A stretch of 27,739 bases of DNA from a virus. Shown here piece after piece: positions 15,282 through 21,818 of the stretch. The notes under the pieces were generated by a model that saw only the letters and a list, made by a program, of their open reading frames with translations, ran no database searches and was not told where the DNA came from. The DNA lies in IMG/VR virus record IMGVR_UViG_3300008012_000137, positions 1 through 27,739 of that record; one strand, 5' to 3'. The first letter of the stretch is position 1; every line of letters begins with the position of its first letter. Both the position numbers and the translations under genes were made by a program.

Positions 15282-16667
15282 TTACTTGAGCAATACGTGC
15301 TGGTTAGCAGCGCGAGTCACCAAAGCAACTTCAGAGCGGTAGTGGAACGTAGCAGTGTCCTTACCGTTGTCTCCGTTATTGTTGTGACCCAAAACGCCAC
15401 CACCAGTTACCCAGTGCTCCATCTCACGGCTGTAGCCGTTAGCTTCCTTGTAGCACAACTCCAAAGCAGGAGCCTTAACACCAGTGCGAGCGTCAGCAAC
15501 GTTCGACATAGGAATCATAGCACCAGCAACGCCGCCGCTAGTCACAGCGCCAACGAGAGTAGGATCGTTCAGCAACTTCCAATCGTGCTTGTGGAAAGTG
15601 TATCCACCACGTGTGAAGCTCTTAAATCCGAGCTGAACAGCCATGTCCGCGCTGTTGTTGAATGCACCAAACTGACCGGGCAAGCCAGCAGTCAACTGCG
15701 TAGCAACACCAGCAGCGAGCATGTCGTCGATAGCCAAAGACTGCTTTCTGTTCAAGTACATAGCGTACTCAGAGGGAGCACCTTGACGGTCGAGCTCAGT
15801 CAAGATCAAGTCGAACTCAGTGAAAGAGTCGAGAGGATCAGAGCCAACACCAGTCACCTCGATACCGCGAGCATCAATAGCAGAGAAGTAACCCTGAGAG
15901 CCAGCAACGTCAGTAACAGCAGTGTTACCCGCACCAGCAAGCTCCTCGCCAAACAAAAGCATCATTTCACGACGATCCATAAAGCGCTTACGAGCTTCCT
16001 GCTCACCGTGCATAAACCATCTGTAGTCACCGTTACCAACATTCACGTAACCAACGTTGGTTGCCTGTGATCCGTTGACTTCGTAACGATCCTTAACAAT
16101 CATGTAAGGATTCTTACGGCGCTCAGGAGTGGTTTCTTGGAAGAAGTCTGGCTGGTTAGAACCCTGTGGGTACATGTTGCCGAGGTACACGAACTCATCG
16201 TCATCCGTGATGGTCTGGTTGGTGCTCGCAGCAAGTTCTGCAATGTCAACAGTTCCACCAGTGATAGTGTCTGGGTCTGCTGATGTTCCGCTAACGATGT
16301 ACTTTTTGCCTGATGCAGTGTGCATCAAAACGTCATACTTCTGAGGGTTTTCCTCAAAAACCAAGGTGCTAGTAAGGGCACCAGAAGAGACTGATCCGCC
16401 AGTGGTAGCCTTGTAAAGCTTGTGACGACGGCCCTCTTCGAACCATTCGACTTGGTCAGCTGAGCCACCGCTGTTGACAGCGCCAGTCAAGCTCAAAAAG
16501 CCAGTAATGCCTTGGTCGCCGTAAGTCTGGACCAACAGGTCACGAACGTCAGGCTTGTTAAAATCGGTTGCACCGAGAAGATCATTAAGAGCTTGATACT
16601 TGCGTGGATCCAGCTTTACGCTGTTCGCAGTACCATGCTCAACAGTAGAAGAAGCAATAGTTGCCAT
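15282..16667 (-). CDS. Major capsid protein (HK97-like)
   Basis: A 461-residue protein starting MATIASSTVEHGTANSVKLD. Features in order: YQALNDLLGATDFNKPDVRD and VQTYGDQGITGFLSLTGAV near the N-terminus, FFQETTPERRKNPYMIVKDR near residue 175, and FMHGEQEARKRFMDRREMML near 215-235. FGEELAG then follows, AIDDMLAAGVATQL lies near 310, FTRGGYTFHKHDWKLLNDPT near 355-375, and IPMSNVADARTGVKAPALEL near 390-410. The E-A-R-K/F-MDRRE-MLLFGE helix and the late G-x-x-F-HKH-x-W element match the capsid proteins of crAss-like and marine Bacteroidetes podoviruses, which adopt the HK97 fold. The scaffold-like gene lies 5 nt upstream and a hairpin lies just downstream, the usual context for a highly expressed capsid gene. 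Confidence 0.88.
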   Translation of the reverse strand: MATIASSTVEHGTANSVKLDPRKYQALNDLLGATDFNKPDVRDLLVQTYGDQGITGFLSLTGAVNSGGSADQVEWFEEGRRHKLYKATTGGSVSSGALTSTLVFEENPQKYDVLMHTASGKKYIVSGTSADPDTITGGTVDIAELAASTNQTITDDDEFVYLGNMYPQGSNQPDFFQETTPERRKNPYMIVKDRYEVNGSQATNVGYVNVGNGDYRWFMHGEQEARKRFMDRREMMLLFGEELAGAGNTAVTDVAGSQGYFSAIDARGIEVTGVGSDPLDSFTEFDLILTELDRQGAPSEYAMYLNRKQSLAIDDMLAAGVATQLTAGLPGQFGAFNNSADMAVQLGFKSFTRGGYTFHKHDWKLLNDPTLVGAVTSGGVAGAMIPMSNVADARTGVKAPALELCYKEANGYSREMEHWVTGGGVLGHNNNGDNGKDTATFHYRSEVALVTRAANQHVLLK

Positions 16668-16672
16668 AATAG

Positions 16673-17800
16673 TTAGATTCTAAATCTCATTCCAGAATTA
16701 CCTCCCATGATTTGTTTTAGCTGGGAGACAACTGGATCTGAGTCATTGTTATTTGTTTGTTGTTGTGGGGTGCCAGCTTGAACATTAGCAGCCTTCTCAA
16801 CCAAACCACGCTGACCATCACTGAGGCCTTGTCGGTAAATCGACTGGGCAATCTGATCAATGTTGTCAATCAAAGCGCGGTGTGAAGAGAGGGTGTCAAT
16901 ATCCCAGCTACCATCATCCCGAATGTAAGGGTCGAAGTACTCGTCGAGACGAGCGTTCTTATCCTTGAGTTGTGACTTGTAGTTATCCTCCAACCCAAAC
17001 GTAAAGGTCTTTTCGGGACCGAGATCAAACTCCAGTCCAGTCAAAGAATCAACCTCGCGGCTCATGTTGGCGATCCACTGCTCGTCAATAATAGACTCCA
17101 CCTCTTGATTTTTTTGCTCAACCTCTGGGGCGCGATAGGTCTCTCTCAGATCCGTGATTCGCTTACGAGATTCAGCAGCGTCAATCTTGAGCTGCAGCTG
17201 TGAAAGCTGAACCTCTTCCTCCGAGTGGATGTCGGGATTCAGCTTGTATTTGCTCTGCATGAGAAGGTCGATCTCCTGTCCGCTAAGATCCTTGTACTCC
17301 GTAGCCATGCTCACCCGAACCGCCATAACATCATCCATCTCAGATGGGTTAAGGGATTGGTATGTGAACCAGTCTTGTGGAGAACGTCCAGTCTCTTGAA
17401 CGAACTTAGAGATAGCTTCGACTCTCTCGTCGAGCGGGGAAGCAGGCTCCGTAACAGGCGACAGGTCCTCAAGGGAAGTGATGTCGCGTCCGAGCCTCTC
17501 GCTCAGAAAAGTCATCACAGCACCCTCGATCTCTTGATCGCTATAGTCTTGAGTCTGCTGTTGTTGCACCTGAGGTTCAGGTGCGGGTTCAAACGTTTCT
17601 TGTGTAGGTTGGGCGGGAGCAGCCTCAGGATCAACATAGGGGGTCTCCTGAACGGGAGCCTCTTGTGTCTCTACTGGTGCAGTTTCTTGAACGGGAGCTT
17701 CTTGAGCAGGAGCCTCAGACTGATTCATACTAGCCTGAAAAGCCTCTGCTGATTCAAAGATCTCGAACGTGCCGCCTTCTGTGGGATTGTTATCTTCCAT
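16673..17800 (-). CDS. Probable capsid scaffolding protein
   Basis: A 375-residue, strongly acidic, Gln/Glu/Pro-rich protein. Residues 1-90 are low complexity with QEAPVQET twice and related variants, then QVQQQQTQDY. Later come LSERLGRDITSLEDL near 100, RKRITDLRETYRAPEVEQKN near 210-230, and a helical C-terminal part ending VVSQLKQIMGGNSGMRFRI. High charge, long helices, disorder and a short C-terminal capsid-binding-like tail are the hallmarks of phage scaffolds. The gene sits directly in front of the major capsid gene, the standard scaffold position. No protease motif is evident. The call rests on composition and position rather than on a specific motif. Confidence 0.8.
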   Translation of the reverse strand: MEDNNPTEGGTFEIFESAEAFQASMNQSEAPAQEAPVQETAPVETQEAPVQETPYVDPEAAPAQPTQETFEPAPEPQVQQQQTQDYSDQEIEGAVMTFLSERLGRDITSLEDLSPVTEPASPLDERVEAISKFVQETGRSPQDWFTYQSLNPSEMDDVMAVRVSMATEYKDLSGQEIDLLMQSKYKLNPDIHSEEEVQLSQLQLKIDAAESRKRITDLRETYRAPEVEQKNQEVESIIDEQWIANMSREVDSLTGLEFDLGPEKTFTFGLEDNYKSQLKDKNARLDEYFDPYIRDDGSWDIDTLSSHRALIDNIDQIAQSIYRQGLSDGQRGLVEKAANVQAGTPQQQTNNNDSDPVVSQLKQIMGGNSGMRFRI

Positions 17801-17826
17801 TTAATTTAAATTATTGATTTGTATTC

Positions 17827-18171
17827 TTATCCGAAGTAGCAGATGACTCCGCCGTCAGCGTCTGCATCTACGTCAACTCCAGTCCATCTTCCGTAAATCG
17901 TAAGACCTTTTGGGAAAATGGTGGTGCCAGCAGCGATTCTCTGACCTCCTGCAGAAGCCTTGCCTTTCTCGTTTGCTCCGTCACCAAAGCAAATTCCGTC
18001 GTCGCCATTTTCAGGAGACAAAGAGTTTACAGTTGTGTCAGCCAAAAACTGAATAGCAACGATGACGTGACCATCAGGTGGAGTAAGCTCTGTACTTGTA
18101 TTTGTAAAAGAGCTACCCATCTGCCCAAAGGCAGCTTGATTTGCTGATGCTGTATTTGAAAGATTTGCCAT
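17827..18171 (-). CDS. Small virion protein of unknown role
   Basis: A 114-residue beta-rich protein (MANLSNTASANQAAFGQMGS). Its centre, PPDGHVIVAIQFLADTTVNS, and its end, FPKGLTIYGRWTGVDVDADA then GGVICYFG, form a pattern I have seen in small proteins encoded near the scaffold and capsid genes of marine phages. No membrane segment or signal is present. The start at 18171 lies 7 nt after the stop of the upstream gene. It is probably a capsid surface or decoration protein made together with the capsid from the unit starting at 19014. Confidence 0.7.
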   Translation of the reverse strand: MANLSNTASANQAAFGQMGSSFTNTSTELTPPDGHVIVAIQFLADTTVNSLSPENGDDGICFGDGANEKGKASAGGQRIAAGTTIFPKGLTIYGRWTGVDVDADADGGVICYFG

Positions 18172-18178
18172 AGTCTAA

Positions 18179-18586
18179 TTATGAAAGGGTTACTGCTGAG
18201 CTGTCCAAACCAAACACTGCGTACTCAACCATTTGATCGACGTCAGTGCCGTAAGCCTTGAGCGTCTGATCGTTTTGAACAGGAAGGAATGCAAACTCTC
18301 CACCACCAAGCTTAATGATTTCTGGGTTGTCACTTGCCGTAGCAGCAAACACATAGATGTACTTCTCTTTCTCTTGAGTGAGATTACGAATGTACAAGTA
18401 TGCGTTCTCCAACTTATCACTGGCTTTGTATACAGTGATAGGGTTAGAGCCTGCAGACGTGCCAAGAATCTTGACGCGCTGGACACTGCCTGAGTCGGCA
18501 CGAACAACCATGTTCACCCCAATGTTAACTGGGGTTGGCATGACGGTGGTGGTAGAGAGACTAAGTGTAGCTCTTACCGTAGCCAT
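18179..18586 (-). CDS. Small virion protein, related to its upstream neighbour
   Basis: A 135-residue beta-rich protein starting MATVRATLSLSTTTVMPTPV. The C-terminal half reads AYLYIRNLTQEKEKYIYVFA, then EIIKLGGGEFAFLPVQNDQT and VEYAVFGLDSS. The same succession of elements occurs in the neighbour at 18586-19014 (IYLRNPSTTTSEYF, ELGRLYAGDWMFIPYSAAAD, LEYMAIYHT). I therefore read the two as diverged tandem copies. Start and upstream stop overlap as TAATG. A capsid decoration or surface role is inferred from size and position before the scaffold and capsid genes. Confidence 0.72.
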   Translation of the reverse strand: MATVRATLSLSTTTVMPTPVNIGVNMVVRADSGSVQRVKILGTSAGSNPITVYKASDKLENAYLYIRNLTQEKEKYIYVFAATASDNPEIIKLGGGEFAFLPVQNDQTLKAYGTDVDQMVEYAVFGLDSSAVTLS

Positions 18587-19014
18587 TACGTGTGGTAGAT
18601 TGCCATGTACTCCAAAGTCATTGACGTAGCAACGCTTGGGGTAATGGTGATATCGGTATCTGCGGCTGCGCTATAAGGGATAAACATCCAGTCTCCTGCA
18701 TACAATCTGCCGAGCTCCTGAGCATTAGCATCTCCAGTGCCATCACCCAACTTAATGGTGAAGTACTCCGAAGTGGTAGTGCTTGGGTTTCTCAAGTAGA
18801 TCTTGTGACCGGGGTCAGTGGGAGATCCGAAAGTTGTTTCGTCAAAGAGAACCACCTCAGAAGCTGCGGTGTAGATTCGTCTGTTGACACCAGTGGTCTG
18901 GTCCAAGCCAGTCACACTGTTACCCTTAGTCAACGTGGCTGTTGAAGCAAGAGACAAAGAGTCCCCCGTCAAGTCCCCGCTGGAAAGCGTAATGGATGCT
19001 GTTGTAGTAGGCAT
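18586..19014 (-). CDS. Small virion protein, first gene of the capsid unit
   Basis: A 142-residue beta-rich protein starting MPTTTASITLSSGDLTGDSL. It shares the order of elements of the next gene: an I-Y-L-R-N strand, an E-x-x-x-L-x-x-G-[D/E]-x-x-F-[I/L]-P turn, and a terminal L-E-Y strand. It is the first gene behind the promoter core at 19041-19048, with a 26-nt leader. A decoration or surface function is inferred. Its family is not known to me by name. Confidence 0.72.
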   Translation of the reverse strand: MPTTTASITLSSGDLTGDSLSLASTATLTKGNSVTGLDQTTGVNRRIYTAASEVVLFDETTFGSPTDPGHKIYLRNPSTTTSEYFTIKLGDGTGDANAQELGRLYAGDWMFIPYSAAADTDITITPSVATSMTLEYMAIYHT

Positions 19015-19040
19015 TATTTATTTTGTTGTGTTTGGTTTTG

Positions 19041-19048
19041 CAAATATA
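19041..19048 (-). promoter_or_regulatory. Bacteroidetes-type promoter core (TATATTTG) for the capsid unit
   Basis: The minus-strand sequence TATATTTG abuts the TGA stop (19049-19051) of the preceding gene and precedes the ATG at 19014 by 26 nt. Unlike the other promoter cores it leaves room for a 5' leader, which is A-rich (CAAAACCAAACACAACAAAA). A-rich leaders are known to promote translation in Bacteroidetes, consistent with strong expression of the capsid unit. Confidence 0.72.
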
Positions 19049-19363
19049 TCACTTTTTCTTTTTGCCTGCGCGGATCTTAGCAGCCTCCTTCTTTCCGAAA
19101 GCGCTGTTGACTCGACCCATAGCCCAAGCGTGCTGTGATGTCTTAGGTCTGTTGCCAGAACTCATGTAAGCAGCAAGGCCTCTCTTGTATACTTCCTTCT
19201 CGGCAGCATCAAGTCCAGCCATGCCGCCCTTCTTGTACATACGGACCTTCCCGCCCTTCTTCATCATCTTGAAGTCAGCGCCAGAAATCTTTCCGTCTTT
19301 GTTTTTATCGAGGGCCTTTTGCTTTTCAGTCAACCCTCCGTTCTTGTACTTTCTTGCTTTCAT
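19049..19363 (-). CDS. Small basic protein with EF-hand loop and KGG motifs
   Basis: A 104-residue, lysine-rich protein. Residues 19-30, DKNKDGKISGAD, fit the 12-residue calcium-binding EF-hand loop (acidic or polar at positions 1, 3, 5, 9 and 12, Gly at 6, Ile at 8), although position 12 is Asp rather than the usual Glu. KKGGKVRMYKKGGMAG follows, then KEVYKRGLAAYMSSGNRP and HAWAMGRVNSAFGKKEA, and the protein ends GKKKK. The latter YKRGLxAYxSSGxRP...WAMGRVNSF pattern recurs in small marine-phage proteins of unknown function. Start and upstream stop overlap as ATGA. Calcium binding is only suggested by the loop. Confidence 0.78.
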   Translation of the reverse strand: MKARKYKNGGLTEKQKALDKNKDGKISGADFKMMKKGGKVRMYKKGGMAGLDAAEKEVYKRGLAAYMSSGNRPKTSQHAWAMGRVNSAFGKKEAAKIRAGKKKK

Positions 19364-19761
19364 AGTTTGTCTCTCTGTGCCATAAGCTTCTTAAGTCTTG
19401 CGGCTACGGCAGGTGGGAATCCTTTCTTTTTTCTTTGGGCCTTTGTGCCGCGATGCTTCTTGTAGATATTAGAAATCTCAGTCATGAGCTGTTTACGTCT
19501 ACCTACGTTCTTACTACCAGCTGTGTATTTCTTGTTGAACCTCATTCCCTTTTCAGCCTTGGCTGGGGTTGAGTCAACAGATCTTCTGATGTAGTTGCCC
19601 TCAGAGTCCATCGTCAATTTTGACTTAAGACCAGACTTGTTTCCGCCCTTGGCATCATACATCTTGTCCACAACCTGACGACTTTTACTCTTAGCTTCGT
19701 AAGCAGGGCCCGTTGAGTAGTCAACGTTAGACTTTCTTTTTATCTTCTTTACCTTAGGCAT
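19360..19761 (-). CDS. Small highly basic protein of unknown function
   Basis: A 133-residue protein starting MPKVKKIKRKSNVDYSTGPA and ending AARLKKLMAQRDKL. It is about one quarter Lys/Arg, with KKHRGTKAQRKKKGFPPAV near the C-terminus. No zinc or enzymatic motif is visible. I chose the ATG at 19761, which overlaps the previous gene by 8 nt. The frame extends upstream to 19803, but that extension lies inside the neighbour and lacks the lysine-rich character. Nucleic-acid contact is suggested by charge alone. Confidence 0.7.
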   Translation of the reverse strand: MPKVKKIKRKSNVDYSTGPAYEAKSKSRQVVDKMYDAKGGNKSGLKSKLTMDSEGNYIRRSVDSTPAKAEKGMRFNKKYTAGSKNVGRRKQLMTEISNIYKKHRGTKAQRKKKGFPPAVAARLKKLMAQRDKL

Positions 19762-19939
19762 GATTAACGAGTTTGAACTTGGCCTTAGCGACTGCCTTAT
19801 CATGAGGCTTGTAATCCCCCTTCATGAGGAAGTACCTCCCACCTTCTTGCATCCAGTGATAACCCTTAGGTGGAGCAACCTCCATAGACTTCTGAGAAAT
19901 CTTAAGCTTACCCCCCTTGTTGTACTTGACGGTATTCAT
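19754..19939 (-). CDS. Small basic conserved protein (GYHWM motif)
   Basis: A 61-residue protein starting MNTVKYNKGGKLKISQKSME, continuing with APPKGYHWMQEGGRYFLMKG and ending AKAKFKLVNHA. The combination of a KGG motif with PPKGxHWMxxGxxYxLMKGDYxPH is familiar from small ORFs in marine phage genomes, without known function. It overlaps both neighbours (ATGA upstream, 8 nt downstream), so it is tied into the basic-protein cassette. Confidence 0.72.
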   Translation of the reverse strand: MNTVKYNKGGKLKISQKSMEVAPPKGYHWMQEGGRYFLMKGDYKPHDKAVAKAKFKLVNHA

Positions 19940-20109
19940 CTCATCACAAGCTCTTCGAGTTTCTTCTGATACTCTTTGAAAGAGATAATGCCTGACTGGT
20001 ATTCCTTCATAAGAAGTTCCTTTTCTTTCTTCTTGTCCTGAGGACCCTTTGATCCCTCCAAGTAATCAAGAAGGTGTCTTACGCCGGATGGTTTTTTCTT
20101 AGCCTTCAT
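19936..20109 (-). CDS. 57-residue basic helical protein (SHOCT-like)
   Basis: A complete small ORF with start ATG at 20109 and stop TGA at 19936-19938. It begins MKAKKKPSGVRHLLDYLEGS and ends GIISFKEYQKKLEELVMR. The second half is amphipathic: LLMKEYQSGIISFKEYQKKL resembles the SHOCT pattern (helix, G-x-I-[S/T]-x-x-E-[F/Y], helix), known as a short oligomerisation-type domain. It overlaps the upstream gene by TAATG and the downstream gene by ATGA, which strongly supports coding. The function is unknown. Confidence 0.75.
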   Translation of the reverse strand: MKAKKKPSGVRHLLDYLEGSKGPQDKKKEKELLMKEYQSGIISFKEYQKKLEELVMR

Positions 20110-20399
20110 TACCACTTTACTTTGTTAGCCCAGTAAGCTGCACTCATCTTACCCTTGGCAATATTCTTTGCATGACGAGCCTTGAATGAGGCGCGTTTCT
20201 TTTTCATCTTAGATCCCTCACCTGCCTTAGGCTTGCCCGCTGTCTTGGCCCCTTGCTCTCCGAATCGAATGGTCTTCACCTTATCACCAACTTTAGCCAC
20301 AACGATGTGTGACTTCTTGGGGTGACTAGGAGTTCTTTTAGGTTTGTTGAAACCACTAACTCCAGCTCTCTTCAATCGCGGGTCTTTCTTAGACTTCAT
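20109..20399 (-). CDS. Small basic conserved phage protein, first gene of the basic cassette
   Basis: A 96-residue protein, about a quarter lysine, starting MKSKKDPRLKRAGVSGFNKP. The centre reads VGDKVKTIRFGEQGAKTAGK and the end FKARHAKNIAKGKMSAAYWA then NKVKW. The KTIRFGxQGxKTAGxP...FKARHxxNIxKGKMSAAYWAxKVKW pattern is widely seen in marine phage small ORFs, with no function known to me. The ATG at 20399 is chosen because a TATATTTG core ends 4 nt before it; upstream in-frame starts would lie across the promoter. A DNA-condensing or packaging-related role would fit the charge and its place between portal and capsid genes, but this is a guess. Confidence 0.78.
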   Translation of the reverse strand: MKSKKDPRLKRAGVSGFNKPKRTPSHPKKSHIVVAKVGDKVKTIRFGEQGAKTAGKPKAGEGSKMKKKRASFKARHAKNIAKGKMSAAYWANKVKW

Positions 20400-20403
20400 G
20401 GTG

Positions 20404-20411
20404 CAAATATA
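20404..20411 (-). promoter_or_regulatory. Bacteroidetes-type promoter core (TATATTTG) for the basic-protein cassette
   Basis: The minus-strand sequence TATATTTG is followed by CACC and the ATG at 20399, giving 4-nt spacing and a predicted leaderless message. It sits in the 29-nt gap after the stop at 20429. No terminator hairpin precedes it, so transcription of the fibre unit can run through into this cassette. Confidence 0.75.
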
Positions 20412-20428
20412 AACAAGGACAATTACTG

Positions 20429-20836
20429 TTATGGAGTGTCTCCGCTGGGGATCCATCCACCAGTAGAAGCCTCAGCCTCAGTAAGCTGCGTAGCTGTAGA
20501 TGGTATTAAGTTTGAAAACAAAACAGTCCCCCCTAGATTAGCATTTATATAGGAAGACAAAGCATCTTTTTCTGACTGAGGAACTTCTGTAAGTATTGCC
20601 AAAAGATCTGTTAGGTCTGTGTCTTGGTGAACGCTTAAGACGTCTGACGTATCTGCTAGTATGGCTACCTGACCCGTTGTTGGGTGTACTACGCGAGCAT
20701 ACATGTGCTTTGTGTCGCCACTTGACTGAACAGACAGTGGGCGTTGAAGCCTCCAGAACTCTGCGTCCAGCTTATCCGCCCTTTGTTTCGATGTCAATCC
20801 ATCTCTTGCCTCTACGGGGAGATATACTAAGCTCAT
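20429..20836 (-). CDS. Small conserved virion-associated protein, unknown function
   Basis: A 135-residue protein starting MSLVYLPVEARDGLTSKQRA. Later segments are DTKHMYARVVHPTTGQVAIL, then ADTSDVLSVHQDTDLTDLLA and the C-terminal NLIPSTATQLTEAEASTGGW. The HPxTGxxAIxxDTxxxxxVH pattern and the NLIP...E-A-x-x-x-GW ending recall a small protein found near fibre genes in marine phages. It could be a chaperone or a small structural part of the fibre, but I have no direct evidence. Its start overlaps the stop of the jelly-roll gene as ATGA, so it is translated in step with that protein. Confidence 0.7.
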   Translation of the reverse strand: MSLVYLPVEARDGLTSKQRADKLDAEFWRLQRPLSVQSSGDTKHMYARVVHPTTGQVAILADTSDVLSVHQDTDLTDLLAILTEVPQSEKDALSSYINANLGGTVLFSNLIPSTATQLTEAEASTGGWIPSGDTP

Positions 20837-21816
20837 GTTATACTAAAATAAGTTTGAATGTCAGACTCAATGTTAGCTCTATTACTAGACTGCTCACTGT
20901 CGTAGATTATACACTCTTGCATGTATCCAGTCATGCCTTGAGTGTTGTTCTGTACCCTGTACATGAGGCTGTTCTCTCCTGAGGCTGGAACATAGAACCC
21001 AGCGTTTCCGTCGATAGGAGTCGTGTCTTCAACCCCATTGATTCTGAACTCAATAGCAGCCTTACCTCCAGCAGTGGTGCTGGTTCCGTCGTACATGAAG
21101 GTTCTTATTTTCTGGGCTGCAATCGTTGAGTCGTTAAATCTCACATAAGCTTGTGACGCTGCGGTTCCAGAGCCATCGCCAACGGCTATGTCTTGGTAAT
21201 TAGTCGCGGTTGTAGTTGCAATAACCATCCCCTGAGTTCTATAGAAAGTAAAGACTCTCTGAAAAGAAGAAGTCTGAGCATCCACATTGTACACCACAAA
21301 TACAGACGATGGCCCAAGAGTCGTCCTCACGTTACTTTCTAAGTCCAGTCCTATACTGCCGTTTGCGACGTTTGGAACCCTGATGGCGGCAAGTCCGTTG
21401 TCAGTATAGACACTAGAGCCGTCATATATTCTGGGTTGCTGGCTAGAAGTGGCTTGAACAGCATCATTGCCACTTCCCGTGCCCCCAGATGTAGACTGGT
21501 CGTACCATTTAGTCACGTAGCCTATAGCGCCTCCGCAGTGAGTCGCTATCGCTGCTGTGTCGAGGTATCCGCTTGAGTCAAAGCCGATGTCTGTCTCTGT
21601 ATTGCCTGAGCCCTCACGAACTCTCATGCAGGCTCCAGTGTAGTCAGAGCTTAGTTTTCTTACAGAGTAAGCAGCAGAGCTACCTGTATATGTGTCAAGC
21701 AAATAAGACGGAGGTACATCCTGACCTACGATCTTCGCAATAGACGAAGCAGAAACATCATTTACCTCAGAGACGCTTGACCAGTCAACGCCATTCAGCT
21801 TAGAGATATCTGGCAT
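20833..21816 (-). CDS. Fibre / adhesin-like protein with arabinofuranosidase-type jelly roll
   Basis: A 327-residue protein. The N-terminus, ISKLNGVDWSSVSEVNDVSA, is a short repeat-like anchor common in phage fibre proteins. From residue 38 it reads YLLDTYTGSSAAYSVRKLSS, YTGACMRVREGSGNTETDIG, later IGYVTKWYDQSTSGGTGSGN and QQPRIYDGSS. This A-Y-S-x-R-K-L...R-V-R...D-I-G-F-D...W-Y-D-Q-S series is the signature of the concanavalin-like module related to the catalytic domain of alpha-L-arabinofuranosidase B, frequent in marine phage fibres and usually of unproven activity. The protein ends with a terminal helix (YDSEQSSNRANIESDIQTYF). A glycan-binding role at the virion surface is likely; enzymatic activity cannot be claimed. 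Confidence 0.8.
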   Translation of the reverse strand: MPDISKLNGVDWSSVSEVNDVSASSIAKIVGQDVPPSYLLDTYTGSSAAYSVRKLSSDYTGACMRVREGSGNTETDIGFDSSGYLDTAAIATHCGGAIGYVTKWYDQSTSGGTGSGNDAVQATSSQQPRIYDGSSVYTDNGLAAIRVPNVANGSIGLDLESNVRTTLGPSSVFVVYNVDAQTSSFQRVFTFYRTQGMVIATTTATNYQDIAVGDGSGTAASQAYVRFNDSTIAAQKIRTFMYDGTSTTAGGKAAIEFRINGVEDTTPIDGNAGFYVPASGENSLMYRVQNNTQGMTGYMQECIIYDSEQSSNRANIESDIQTYFSIT

Positions 21817-21818
21817 TA

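Noticed and set aside
15186-16070. A 294-codon plus-strand open frame over the capsid gene.
   Set aside because: Antisense to the well-supported major capsid gene; Ser/Val/Arg-rich without domain pattern, an expected shadow of its codon use.
20400-20456. N-terminal extension of the basic protein gene to 20456.
   Set aside because: The extension reads through the promoter and into the previous gene and lacks the lysine-rich character of the protein.
20833-21816. Active alpha-L-arabinofuranosidase.
   Set aside because: The similarity is to the jelly-roll pattern only; catalytic residues cannot be assigned by eye and most phage copies are probably binding modules.
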